Shown here: piece by piece, positions 54,794-63,854 of the stretch | Position numbering within the stretch: position 1 is the stretch's first letter | How the letters are laid out: the number at the start of each line of letters is the position of its first letter | Assembly (NCBI RefSeq): GCF_017815135.1 | Contig: NZ_JAGJCF010000001.1 | Span: 310,001-374,000, forward strand | Reading direction: 5' to 3' | From: Jiella mangrovi | GTDB lineage: Bacteria; Pseudomonadota; Alphaproteobacteria; Rhizobiales; Rhizobiaceae | Length of the DNA stretch: 64,000 nucleotides | The notes under the pieces: model-generated | Database searches by the model: none | The model's input: the letters and a program-made list of their open reading frames with translations, nothing else | Told to the model about the DNA's origin: nothing | Position numbers and translations under genes: made by a program

Positions 54794-54807
54794 GGCCCGG
54801 GGAGCCA
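54794..54807. repeat. attR core of the satellite-like element
   Basis: Exact copy of the 14-bp ggcccggggagcca at the tRNA-Asn 3' end (43850-43863). Right end of the element. Flanking bases differ from those of the left copy. Confidence 0.85.
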
Positions 54808-54837
54808 ATTCGGTTGCATCGATAACCCGTTCATCCC

Positions 54838-54866
54838 TAGAAACCCCACGGTTTCTGGGGTTTTTT
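54838..54866 (+). terminator. Rho-independent terminator beyond attR
   Basis: Hairpin aaacccca (54841-54848) with tggggttt (54856-54863), followed by a T run. It lies 31 bp beyond the att core and would be the original terminator of tRNA-Asn before the element inserted. Confidence 0.7.
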
Positions 54867-54899
54867 CGTTTCCGGCCTTCGCTCGACCCGGTCAATTTG

Positions 54900-54929
54900 G
54901 GTTACAAATCAGGTTACAAAACGGGCTAC
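54900..54929. repeat. Three 12-bp-spaced ggttac-type direct repeats
   Basis: ggttac at 54900-54905 and 54912-54917 and ggctac at 54924-54929, exactly 12 bp apart. They are 90 bp outside the element. Such repeats may be binding sites for an integrase, an HTH regulator or the remains of another element. Confidence 0.45.
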
Positions 54930-55165
54930 CCGAAAATCTGCACCATGGCAGATCTCATTTCTCTCTCTGCGCAAAATGGCGGAAACCTGTCGAATGCAGC
55001 CTCGAACGATCGGTCCCTCCGAGGCGCAAGATCGACGAGACCATTCTCAACCTCGCCAGTGTTTTGAGATTGATAAGCCGCCGGTGTTTCTCGATTCACA
55101 GGGCCTTTTGCCCTATATTGAGGGCGTCGACAGGGCAATGAAGCCCGCCAGTCTTGGAGATCGAC
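54930..55165. other. Gene-free region right of the element
   Basis: 236 bp with overlapping short open frames on both strands and no convincing gene. It may keep fragments of an earlier insertion at this tRNA locus. A promoter for the small gene at 55166 should be present. Confidence 0.35.
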
Positions 55166-55342
55166 ATGAGCGAAGCTGAATTGCAAAAGACCCTTTCGGA
55201 GATCGACAAGCTTCAAGCGGAGACACGCAAGCTAGTCGCCGAGGCGGGAAAGCTGAAGGTCGAGACCTTCCTTTATCCATTTATCGCCAGCGCCACCTTG
55301 ATCGGCGCGACTGCCGCGGCCATGCGTCTACTCCTCGGATGA
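55166..55342 (+). CDS. Small membrane protein with coiled coil
   Basis: A 58-residue protein: residues 1-35 form a heptad-like coiled coil (ELQKTLSEIDKLQAETRKL), followed by one transmembrane segment FLYPFIASATLIGATAAAM. A ribosome binding site ggag precedes the ATG at 55166. The stop overlaps the next gene's ATG. Function unknown; similar small pairs occur near phage-related loci. Confidence 0.6.
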   Translation: MSEAELQKTLSEIDKLQAETRKLVAEAGKLKVETFLYPFIASATLIGATAAAMRLLLG

Positions 55343-55536
55343 CACCGACAGAATTCAGGCAGGCCCGGCGCCAGCTGGGCCTTTCCGCGTCTCAGCTCGG
55401 CGAGATCCTCAACACCGACCCGCGCACCATTCGCCGGTGGGAGCAGGATGACGAGACACGCCCGCCGAACCCGGTAGCGGTGCGCGTCATGCGCTGGATG
55501 CTGGAAGGCTTTCGCCCGCCGGAATGGCCTGTCTGA
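55339..55536 (+). CDS. Helix-turn-helix protein
   Basis: A 65-residue XRE-like DNA-binding protein: TEFRQARRQLGLSASQLGEI, then LNTDPRTIRRWEQ, a textbook HTH with a Trp in the recognition helix, and a short tail ending in a Pro-rich stretch. It is coupled to the coiled-coil membrane protein (ATGA overlap). It may regulate that gene. Confidence 0.75.
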   Translation: MTPTEFRQARRQLGLSASQLGEILNTDPRTIRRWEQDDETRPPNPVAVRVMRWMLEGFRPPEWPV

Positions 55537-55847
55537 TCGGGTTGCTTTTATCGGGATAAAGTGGGTTGGATTTTCAAGACCCGGGGCACCTGCCACCTCT
55601 CAAGCCATCGACTTTTCTATAGTTTTAGGGTCTCCGCTAAAACGCCAGCCCCGGCGCCGGGGAGCCACTCCTCACCTTTTCGATGTCCCGATGATTGGGC
55701 CGGTCCCTCAGATCTCGGCCTCCGTGCTTTGGTCCGATAGCGAAACCCGGCCGGTGCGGTCTCCCCGCGCTGCCGGCCGAGATTTGCCGAAACGGCTCGG
55801 TGCGCCAACTGTCTCTTCCCGTGACGAAGCGTTCCAGCGGAGATAGC
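55537..55847. other. Gene-free region
   Basis: 311 bp without a supported gene between the HTH gene and the phosphatase. It includes the promoter region of the phosphatase operon. No clear regulatory feature seen. Confidence 0.35.
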
Positions 55848-56330
55848 ATGAGTGAAAAGCCCGCCATTCTCTTCGTATGTCTCGGCAATATCTGCCGGTC
55901 GCCGCTGGCGGAGGCCGCCTTTCGCGCCGCAGCCGAGCGCGAGGGCCTCGATGTCCATGCCGAATCGGCCGGGCTCGGCAAGTGGCATCTCGGCTATCCG
56001 CCGGACCCGCGCGCCCAGGCCGTCGCCCGGCGCAGCGGCATCGAAATGGGCGACAAGCGCGCCCGGCTCGTGACGACGGACGACTTTCGCCGCTTCGATC
56101 ACGTCATCGGTCTCGACGCCGACAATCTGGCCGGTCTCCGCCGCCTCGCTCCGGCAGACGCTCATGCCACGGTCAGTCTGCTGCTCGATCATGTGCCGGG
56201 CCGCGAAGGTCAGTCGGTCACCGATCCCTATTACGAAGACGATTCGGCCTTCGACGACGCCTGGAACGACGCCTGCGAAGGGGCGGAGGCTCTCGTGGCG
56301 CGATTGAGGGGCGAAGCGGCGCAGCGATGA
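55848..56330 (+). CDS. Low-molecular-weight protein tyrosine phosphatase
   Basis: A 160-residue phosphatase with P-loop VCLGNICRS (CX5R, residues 10-18) and the general-acid motif DPYYEDD near the end; GLDVHAESAGLGKWH is typical of the family. It dephosphorylates Tyr-phosphorylated proteins or small phosphates. It overlaps the kinase-like gene downstream by 4 bp, so the two may form a functional pair. Confidence 0.93.
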   Translation: MSEKPAILFVCLGNICRSPLAEAAFRAAAEREGLDVHAESAGLGKWHLGYPPDPRAQAVARRSGIEMGDKRARLVTTDDFRRFDHVIGLDADNLAGLRRLAPADAHATVSLLLDHVPGREGQSVTDPYYEDDSAFDDAWNDACEGAEALVARLRGEAAQR

Positions 56331-57133
56331 GCGCCATGGCCGAACGGGCCGCGCGACTACTCGGCGGCAAGATCGCGGAATGGTCGCGCTTTGCCGGCGG
56401 CTCGCTTTCGAGCCTCGACCTCGTCCGCCTCACGGATGGCCGCGAGATGCTGGTCAAGTCCGGCCCCTCCCCGAAAGTCGAGGCGCGGATGCTTCGCGCC
56501 ATCCGGGCAGCCGGCGTGCCGGCGCCGGAGGTCTTCGCGGCCGACGACACCGTCCTTGCCATCGAACGGCTGCCGGACGATGGCGGCCTGTCCGGCGCCT
56601 GGGGCGATCTTGGTATGGTTTTGCGCCGTCTGCACGAGGAGACCGGCGATCGCTATGGCTTCGAAGACGACTACGCCTTCGGGCGCCTTGCCATCCGCAA
56701 CACTTCCGACGACGACTGGCCACGGTTTTTCGCGCAGAACCGTCTGATCGCCGCAGCCACGGGCACCGGTTCCGACATCGAACGCCGCGTCGAGGCGCTT
56801 TGCGGCCGGCTCTGCGACATCCTGCCGCGACGGCCGAAAGCCTCGCTGCTTCACGGCGACCTGTGGAGCGGCAACGTGCTTACCTTTGCCGGCAAGGTCT
56901 CCGGCCTGATCGATCCGGCCTGCTATTTCGGCGACGGCGAGGTCGACATCGCGATGCTCGGCCTGTTCGCCAGCCCGTCCTGCGCCTTCTTCGACGCCTA
57001 TGGCCCCTTGCCGCCGGGACATCGCGAGCGCGCGCCCGTCTATGCGCTGTGGCCGGCGCTGGTGCATCTCAATCTCTTCGGTTCCAGCTATCGCGGCATG
57101 GTCGATGGCTATTTGCGCCAGACCGGTCATTGA
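56327..57133 (+). CDS. Fructosamine kinase family protein
   Basis: A 268-residue protein kinase-like (APH-fold) enzyme of the fructosamine kinase family. Seen: KSGPSPKVEARMLRAIRAAG for the ATP lysine and helix C, LLHGDLWSGN for the catalytic Asp, and LIDPACYFGDGEVDIAML for the metal-binding Asp. Bacterial members repair ribulosamine or erythrulosamine adducts on proteins. It overlaps the phosphatase gene by 4 bp, an arrangement well known from fructosamine-kinase-related protein repair operons. Confidence 0.9.
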   Translation: MSAMAERAARLLGGKIAEWSRFAGGSLSSLDLVRLTDGREMLVKSGPSPKVEARMLRAIRAAGVPAPEVFAADDTVLAIERLPDDGGLSGAWGDLGMVLRRLHEETGDRYGFEDDYAFGRLAIRNTSDDDWPRFFAQNRLIAAATGTGSDIERRVEALCGRLCDILPRRPKASLLHGDLWSGNVLTFAGKVSGLIDPACYFGDGEVDIAMLGLFASPSCAFFDAYGPLPPGHRERAPVYALWPALVHLNLFGSSYRGMVDGYLRQTGH

Positions 57134-57220
57134 AGCCGGGGGCTTTCTTTCGAGCGAAGTCTCATCCCTTCGAACCGCGAAAGCCTTTCCGTTCGCACCT
57201 TGCCGGCCAGATATGACGGG

Positions 57221-58051
57221 ATGACCGAGCCCTGCATCATCACCGTCGCCATCACCGGGTCGCTGCCGAAAAAGGCCAACAATCCGGCCGTGCCGATCAC
57301 CGTCACCGAGCAGGTCGAATCGACCCACGCAGCTTTCGAGGCCGGGGCCAGCCTCGTTCACTGCCACGTGCGCAACGACGACGAGACCCCCTCCTCCGAT
57401 CCGGAGAAATTCGCCCGGCTGATGGAGGGCGTGCTCAAGCACTGCCCGGGCATGATCGTGCAGTTTTCGACCGGCGGGCGGTCTGGCGCCGGCCGCGAGC
57501 GCGGCGCCATGCTGTCGCTGAAACCGGACATGGCTTCGCTGTCGACCGGCTCCGTCAATTTTCCCACCAGGGTCTACAAGAACTCGCCCGATCTCGTCGA
57601 CTGGCTGGCGGAGGAGATGCGGCGCTACGGCGTCAAGCCGGAGATCGAGGCCTTCGATCTCTCCATGATCTTCAAGGCCGCCGAAATGGCCAGGGCCGGG
57701 ACGATTGCCGGGCCCCTCCACGTCCAGTTCGTCATGGGCGTGAAGAACGCCATGCCGGTCGATCGCGAGAGCTTTGCCTTCTTTGTCAGAACGCTGAAGC
57801 GCCTCGCCCCGGACGCGACCTTCACCGGCGCCGGCATCGGCCGGCACCAGACGACCCTTGCGGAATGGAGCCTCGAGGAAGGCGGCCACTGCCGCACCGG
57901 GCTGGAGGACAATATCCGCCTCAGCCGGGAGGAACTGGCCCCCTCCAACGCCGCGCTCGTCGCCCTCGTCGCCGAAGCATGCGCCCGGCGGGGCCGCCGC
58001 CCCGCCACGCCGGACGAAGCACGGCGCCTCCTTTCGCTTCCCGCCGCCTGA
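57221..58051 (+). CDS. BKACE family (beta-keto acid cleavage enzyme)
   Basis: A 276-residue TIM-barrel protein of the former DUF849. Seen: CIITVAITGSLPKKANNPAVP, ASLVHCHVRNDDETPSSDPE with the zinc His pair, and GPLHVQFVMGVKNAMPVD. Members condense a beta-keto acid with acetyl-CoA to give acetoacetate and a CoA ester. The specificity pocket cannot be assigned here. An ATG at 57212 nine bases upstream is an alternative in another frame. Confidence 0.88.
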   Translation: MTEPCIITVAITGSLPKKANNPAVPITVTEQVESTHAAFEAGASLVHCHVRNDDETPSSDPEKFARLMEGVLKHCPGMIVQFSTGGRSGAGRERGAMLSLKPDMASLSTGSVNFPTRVYKNSPDLVDWLAEEMRRYGVKPEIEAFDLSMIFKAAEMARAGTIAGPLHVQFVMGVKNAMPVDRESFAFFVRTLKRLAPDATFTGAGIGRHQTTLAEWSLEEGGHCRTGLEDNIRLSREELAPSNAALVALVAEACARRGRRPATPDEARRLLSLPAA

Positions 58052-58100
58052 GCACCAAGCGCCATCCATTCCGCCCTCCAGACCGACGGCCGCCAGACAC

Positions 58101-58949
58101 ATGAACCCGAAGAAACTGACACCAAGCCGCCTGCGCCGCCTCTCCCTGTGGCTCTGGCAAAGGGTGGAAATCTGGACGCTTCTCGGCGCGCTCTTGATCG
58201 CGGGGGCGATCTGGGCCTTCGTCTCCATCGCCGGCGAGGTGGTGGAGGGCGATACCAAGGGGCTGGATCGGGAGATCCTGCTGTCTCTGCGCTCCGCCAG
58301 CGACGTTTCGGATCCGATCGGCCCGCGCTGGCTGGAGGAATTCGGTCGTGACGTCACGGCGCTCGGCGGCACCGGCATCCTGATCATGATCACGACCTTC
58401 GTCGCGATCTATCTGTGGATCTCGGGCAAGCGCCGCTCCATGGTCATGGTCGTGGCGGCGATCGCCAGCGGCTTTGCCATGAGCCAGATCCTGAAGCGCA
58501 GCTTCGACCGGCCACGGCCCGATCTCGTGCCGCATGGCGACTACGTCTATACGGCGAGCTTCCCGAGCGGCCACGCGATGATGTCGGCGATCACCTATCT
58601 GACGCTCGGCATCCTGCTCGCACGCGTCGAGCCGAAGCGGCGGGTGCGCGCCTTTCTCCTCGGCCTCGCCGTGTTCCTCACCGTGATCATCGGGATCAGC
58701 CGGGTCTATCTCGGCGTCCACTGGCCCTCGGACGTCCTCGCCGGCTGGACGGCGGGCGCTGCCTGGGCGCTGATGTGGTGGCTCGTCGCCACCTGGCTCG
58801 AACATCGCGGCGCCGTCGAGCCGAGCCCGCAGAATGTCGCGGGGCCAGAGACGATCGGTCTGCCCGATCGAACCGAACGCGACGCGATCGAACGGGACCT
58901 CGCCGAAAAGGGCACCCCGGCCCGGAACACGGCGGCACGACACGACTGA
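58101..58949 (+). CDS. PAP2 superfamily membrane phosphatase
   Basis: A 282-residue six-helix membrane protein. PAP2 motifs: KRSFDRPRP, FPSGHAMM and SRVYLGVHWPSD. Such enzymes dephosphorylate undecaprenyl pyrophosphate or other lipid phosphates. A 50-residue hydrophilic C-terminal tail follows the last helix. The first 10 residues are basic. It is separate from the BKACE gene by 49 bp. Confidence 0.9.
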   Translation: MNPKKLTPSRLRRLSLWLWQRVEIWTLLGALLIAGAIWAFVSIAGEVVEGDTKGLDREILLSLRSASDVSDPIGPRWLEEFGRDVTALGGTGILIMITTFVAIYLWISGKRRSMVMVVAAIASGFAMSQILKRSFDRPRPDLVPHGDYVYTASFPSGHAMMSAITYLTLGILLARVEPKRRVRAFLLGLAVFLTVIIGISRVYLGVHWPSDVLAGWTAGAAWALMWWLVATWLEHRGAVEPSPQNVAGPETIGLPDRTERDAIERDLAEKGTPARNTAARHD

Positions 58950-59264
58950 CCGCTGGCCGCGCCGCTTCGGGCCATACGACTTTCGTCGTAGGCCCTATGG
59001 GCCGGCCTGGCGCGGCGACGCGGGTCCTCCCGGCGACAAGGCGCCGGCCGCGCACCGAAAAAGGGTCGGCAGCTCACCCAAGGCGATCTGCGTTCCAGCT
59101 CCGGCAGAGGCCCGGCCTGCGCTTTGCCGACCAATTTTTTCACGGCCTAGGCTTGCCACGCCCGTCCCTGCTATGGAATTCATCATGCTCATGGACGCGG
59201 CGTTCCTGACACCAGACCGCGCCATGCTTCGCAATGACGAATAAGAACCGACACAAGGCGGTCG
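58950..59264. promoter_or_regulatory. Leader region of the liv operon
   Basis: 315 bp between the PAP2 gene and livH. It has to contain the promoter and regulatory sites of the transporter operon. No certain hexamer pair was found. Confidence 0.35.
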
Positions 59265-60182
<918 letters not shown>

Positions 60183-60186
60183 GAAC

Positions 60187-61644
60187 ATGACCGATACGAC
60201 AAGCTCCGCCAGCGCCAACCGTCCGGAAGGCGCCGAGAGACTTTCCGAAGAACGCCGGGATGCCATGCGCGGCGAGCCGCCATTCGCCGAGGCACCCTCG
60301 GACGACTCTCGCCTCGTCCGAGCCCTCAAGGAAGCCGCGATCACCGCCGGGCTCGTCGCCCTCCTGACCGTCTTCTTCTTCCTGTTCCGCACCGACATTG
60401 CCGTCGGCGGCCTTGCCCTGACGCTCGATCCGGCGCTCTGGATCATCGCCGTCGCCATTGCCTTCGTCGGTCGCTTCCTGCTGACCTATTTCGTCTTTGC
60501 CGGCGAGAAGCCGACGATCGGCGGATGGAAGAAGGTGGCGTCGACGGCTGCCAGGTGGCCCATCGGCAAGGCGCTCGGCATCGTCCTCCTCGCGATCGCC
60601 TTCACCCTGCCCTTCCTTCTGGCGATCTTCCTGCCGAGCCAGAACCGCTATCTTCTCGATCTGGCGATCCTGATCCTCACCTATGTGATGCTCGGCTGGG
60701 GTCTCAACATCGTGGTCGGCCTCGCAGGTCTCCTCGATCTCGGCTATGTCGCCTTCTATGCGGTGGGTGCCTATTCCTTCGCGCTGCTGGCCACCAATTT
60801 CGACCTCGGCTTCTGGGTCTGCCTGCCGATGGCGGGCCTGTTCGCCGCGCTCTGGGGCATCGTGCTCGGCTTTCCGGTGCTGCGTCTTCGGGGCGACTAT
60901 CTCGCCATCGTGACGCTCGCCTTCGGTGAGATCATCCGCGTCGTTCTCTTGAACTGGTCGGACTTCACCGGCGGTCCCAACGGCTTGCTCGGCATCCCCA
61001 AGCCCACCTTGTTCGGCCTCGAGTTCAGCCGCGGCGAAGGCTCGTTCTCCGACTTTTTCGGCCTCGACTATTCGTCGACCCAGCGCTTCGTGTTCCTCTA
61101 CTACATCATCCTGGCGCTGGCGCTTTTGACCAACTTCGTGACGATGCGCATGCGCAAGCTGCCCGTCGGCCGCGCCTGGGAGGCGCTCCGCGAGGACGAG
61201 ATCGCCTGCCGCTCGCTCGGCATCAACACCGTCAACGTCAAGCTGACGGCCTTTGCCACCGGCGCGATGTTCGGCGGCTTCGCCGGCTCGTTCTTCGCCA
61301 CCCGCCAGGGCTTCATTTCGCCCGAAAGCTTCACCTTCATCGAATCGGCGATCATCCTGGCCATCGTCGTTCTCGGCGGCCTCGGCTCGCAGCTTGGCGT
61401 CGCCATCGCGGCGGTGGTGATGATCGGCGGCATCGAGCTCTTGCGCAATCTCACCTTCCTGCAGGCGATCTTCGGCGCCGGCTTCGATCCGACCCAGTAC
61501 CGCATGCTGATCTTCGGCCTCGCCATGGTTCTGATCATGGTGTGGAAGCCTCGTGGCCTCGTCTCAACGCGATCGCCCTCGGCGGTCTACAAGGAGAAGA
61601 AGGCGATCGGCGGCGATCTCGTCGCACAGGGCGAGGGTCACTGA
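60187..61644 (+). CDS. livM: Branched-chain amino acid ABC permease LivM
   Basis: A 485-residue permease. Residues 1-55 are a hydrophilic, acidic N-terminal part; a short membrane domain of the LivHM N-terminal type follows ([18 protein letters not shown]), then the conserved permease core: [43 protein letters not shown] and [16 protein letters not shown]. Spacing of 4 bp from livH and 1-bp overlap with livG. It is longer than typical LivM (about 420 aa) because of the N-terminal part. Confidence 0.95.
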   Translation: MTDTTSSASANRPEGAERLSEERRDAMRGEPPFAEAPSDDSRLVRALKEAAITAGLVALLTVFFFLFRTDIAVGGLALTLDPALWIIAVAIAFVGRFLLTYFVFAGEKPTIGGWKKVASTAARWPIGKALGIVLLAIAFTLPFLLAIFLPSQNRYLLDLAILILTYVMLGWGLNIVVGLAGLLDLGYVAFYAVGAYSFALLATNFDLGFWVCLPMAGLFAALWGIVLGFPVLRLRGDYLAIVTLAFGEIIRVVLLNWSDFTGGPNGLLGIPKPTLFGLEFSRGEGSFSDFFGLDYSSTQRFVFLYYIILALALLTNFVTMRMRKLPVGRAWEALREDEIACRSLGINTVNVKLTAFATGAMFGGFAGSFFATRQGFISPESFTFIESAIILAIVVLGGLGSQLGVAIAAVVMIGGIELLRNLTFLQAIFGAGFDPTQYRMLIFGLAMVLIMVWKPRGLVSTRSPSAVYKEKKAIGGDLVAQGEGH

Positions 61645-62603
61645 TGCCGTACGAAAACCACAACTGGGCTGCCGATCCCGTCCTTTCGGTCGAACATCTG
61701 ACGATGCGTTTCGGCGGCCTCGTCGCCGTCGACGACCTGTCCTTCGATGTCGGCCGCGGCGACATCACCGCCCTCATCGGCCCGAACGGCGCCGGCAAGA
61801 CCACCGTCTTCAACTGCGTCACCGGCTTCTACAAGCCGACCGAGGGGCGGATCGCGCTTCGCCGGAACGGTAAGGTTCCAGGCGACGTCATCGCCGACCT
61901 GACGAAGAGCGGCCGGCAATATGACGAAACCAAGGAACACGCCGTCTTCCTGCTCGAGCGCATGGCCGACTTCAAGATCACCGAGATCGCCGGCGTTGCG
62001 CGCACCTTCCAGAACATCCGCCTGTTCGGTGGCATGACCGCGCTCGAAAACCTTCTGGTCGCCCAGCACAACAAGCTGATGCGGGCGTCCAACTACACGA
62101 TCGGCGGGCTCTTGGGTCTGCCCGGCTATCGCCGGGCGGCCGCGGCTGCCAAGGAGATGGCGGTCGAATGGCTGCGCCGGGTCGATCTACTCGACCGGGC
62201 CGACGATCCGGCAGCTGATCTGCCCTATGGCGATCAACGGCGGCTGGAAATTGCCCGCGCGCTCTGCACCAATCCGGTGCTCCTGTGTCTCGACGAGCCG
62301 GCGGCGGGTCTCAACCCGCGCGAATCGGCCGAACTCAACGGGCTCTTGCGGTCGATCCGCGACGATCATGGCGTCTCCGTGCTGCTGATCGAGCACGACA
62401 TGGGCGTCGTCATGGGAATTTCCGACCACATCGTCGTTCTCGACTACGGCAAGAAGATTTCCGACGGGACAGCATCCGAGGTTCGCAGCGATCCGAAGGT
62501 CATCGCGGCCTATCTCGGCGTCGACGACGAGGAGGTCGAGGAGGTCGAGCGGGATCTCGAAGTGACGAGCGGCGCGACGGGCGCCGAAGGAGGCGCCCGG
62601 TGA
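61644..62603 (+). CDS. livG: Branched-chain amino acid ABC ATPase LivG
   Basis: A 319-residue ABC ATPase. Walker A ALIGPNGAGKTTVFNC, Q-loop FQNIRLFGGMTALENL, signature DLPYGDQRRLEIARAL, Walker B LLCLDEPAAGLNP, and H-loop LLIEHDMGVV. The insertion VIADLTKSGRQYDETKE and the Glu-rich C-terminal tail (GVDDEEVEEVERDLEV) are extra to the usual 255-260 aa. ATG at 61644 overlaps the LivM stop by one base. Confidence 0.95.
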   Translation: MPYENHNWAADPVLSVEHLTMRFGGLVAVDDLSFDVGRGDITALIGPNGAGKTTVFNCVTGFYKPTEGRIALRRNGKVPGDVIADLTKSGRQYDETKEHAVFLLERMADFKITEIAGVARTFQNIRLFGGMTALENLLVAQHNKLMRASNYTIGGLLGLPGYRRAAAAAKEMAVEWLRRVDLLDRADDPAADLPYGDQRRLEIARALCTNPVLLCLDEPAAGLNPRESAELNGLLRSIRDDHGVSVLLIEHDMGVVMGISDHIVVLDYGKKISDGTASEVRSDPKVIAAYLGVDDEEVEEVERDLEVTSGATGAEGGAR

Positions 62604-63358
62604 GCGCGGTGGAAACGAGCAAAACCCAGCCTGGCGGTGAGCCACTGCTCGCGGTTCACGGCGTCGAGACCTTCTACGGCAAGATCCAGGCCCTGCGCGG
62701 CGTCGACATCGAGGTCCATCGCGGCGAGATCGTCACGCTGATCGGCGCCAACGGCGCCGGCAAGTCGACCCTGATGATGACGATCTGCGGAAATCCGCAG
62801 GCCCGGTCCGGCCAGATCGTCTACAATGGGACGGACATCACCAATCTGCCGACCCATGACATCATGTCGATGTCGATCGCCCAGTCGCCGGAGGGCCGCC
62901 GCGTCTTTCCGCGCATGACGGTGATGGAAAACCTGCAGATGGGCGCGATCCTCGAGGATGAAGGCTATTTCGAGGACGATCTGCGCAAGGTGTTCGAGCT
63001 GTTCCCGCGGCTGAAGGAACGTCAGGGCCAGCGCGGCGGTACGCTTTCCGGCGGTGAGCAGCAAATGCTGGCGATCGGCCGCGCGCTGATGAGCCGGCCG
63101 AAGCTCCTGCTCCTCGACGAGCCCTCGCTCGGTCTCGCGCCACTCGTCGTCAAGCAGATCTTCGAGGTGATCCGCGAGCTCAATGCCAACGAAGGCCTCA
63201 CCGTCTTCCTCGTCGAGCAGAACGCCTTCCACGCCCTTCGCCTCGCCCATCGCGGCTATGTGATGGTCAACGGGTCGATCACCATGGCCGGCACCGGGCG
63301 GGAGCTTCTCGCCAGGGAAGAGGTGCGCAGCGCCTATCTCGAAGGGGGAGCGCACTGA
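62600..63358 (+). CDS. livF: Branched-chain amino acid ABC ATPase LivF
   Basis: A 252-residue ABC ATPase: Walker A TLIGANGAGKSTLMMT, Q-loop SPEGRRVFPRMTVMENL, signature LSGGEQQMLAIGRALM, Walker B LLLLDEPSLGLAP and H-loop VFLVEQNAFHAL. It starts with GTG at 62600, overlapping livG by 4 bp, after a good ribosome binding site aaggaggcg. It pairs with LivG on the permease dimer. Confidence 0.95.
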   Translation: MSAVETSKTQPGGEPLLAVHGVETFYGKIQALRGVDIEVHRGEIVTLIGANGAGKSTLMMTICGNPQARSGQIVYNGTDITNLPTHDIMSMSIAQSPEGRRVFPRMTVMENLQMGAILEDEGYFEDDLRKVFELFPRLKERQGQRGGTLSGGEQQMLAIGRALMSRPKLLLLDEPSLGLAPLVVKQIFEVIRELNANEGLTVFLVEQNAFHALRLAHRGYVMVNGSITMAGTGRELLAREEVRSAYLEGGAH

Positions 63359-63359
63359 C

Positions 63360-63713
63360 ATGACGCCGGAAATGGGCATCATCTGGGAAGTCTCGTTCTG
63401 GGAATTCCTGTTCGTAACCGTGATCCTCGGCGGCGGCGGCGCCTGGATGATCGGCCGATCGACCGCGCTGACCTGGAGCGGGTGGGGTCTTCTCGCGTTT
63501 TACGTGGCGCTTCTGGCGATCGCCGTGCGTTTCATTCATTTCAGCCTGTTCAACGGGACGTTCCTCTTGCCGGTCTCGACCTTCGGCACCGGCCTATACT
63601 ACGGTATCGTGGATTTCATCGTCCTGTTTGCCATCGCCGCGGCCGGCCGGATCTTTGTCAGGAACCGGCAGATGGCACTGCAATACGGCTTTCTCGGCCG
63701 GGCGGATGTTTAA
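63360..63713 (+). CDS. DUF6867 small membrane protein of liv operon
   Basis: A 117-residue protein with about three hydrophobic helices (FLFVTVILGGGGAWMIG, GLLAFYVALLAIAVRFIHF, GIVDFIVLFAIAAAGRI) that lies between livF and livK, the place of a small membrane protein (DUF6867) in Rhizobiales. It follows livF by one base. Its function in transport is not established. Confidence 0.8.
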   Translation: MTPEMGIIWEVSFWEFLFVTVILGGGGAWMIGRSTALTWSGWGLLAFYVALLAIAVRFIHFSLFNGTFLLPVSTFGTGLYYGIVDFIVLFAIAAAGRIFVRNRQMALQYGFLGRADV

Positions 63714-63810
63714 GCCGCGAGAAAAGCTTGCGAAATTGGCCGGTTCCGCTTCCATGACGGAAGATTCCGGGCTTTAATCCCCGTCAGGTAGGGGGAGGTC
63801 GCTACCTGGT

Positions 63811-63835
63811 GCGGCGGGTTCGCCGCAATTTTGTT
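63811..63835 (+). terminator. Hairpin with U-tract before livK (attenuator-like)
   Basis: Stem gcggcg (63811-63816) with cgccgc (63821-63826), then aattttgtt. A longer arm pair caggtag / ctacctg lies just before it (63784-63807). These hairpins between the permease genes and the binding-protein gene could limit readthrough or protect the livK mRNA end. Confidence 0.5.
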
Positions 63836-63854
63836 CAACACAGGGAAGGTTCGT

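Larger units (their letters stand above)
43850..54807. mobile_element. Head-only phage satellite (cf-PICI-like) at tRNA-Asn
   Basis: An element of about 10.9 kb flanked by a 14-bp direct repeat of the tRNA-Asn 3' end. The minus-strand genes run from a P4-type integrase at the right end through AlpA, a DUF1376 protein and then terminase, HNH, HK97-type capsid, prohead protease, portal and connectors; nearly all starts overlap the previous stop. Tail, baseplate, lysis and a large replication module are absent. Known PICIs carry int, alpA and size-modified or capsid genes, and the capsid-forming type encodes its own heads and borrows tails from a helper phage. A degraded prophage is the alternative, but the intact, tightly packed frames argue against decay. 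Confidence 0.78.

Noticed and set aside
43850-54807. Gene transfer agent cluster
   Set aside because: An integrase, AlpA and tRNA-derived att repeats are not part of alphaproteobacterial GTA clusters, and tail genes are missing.
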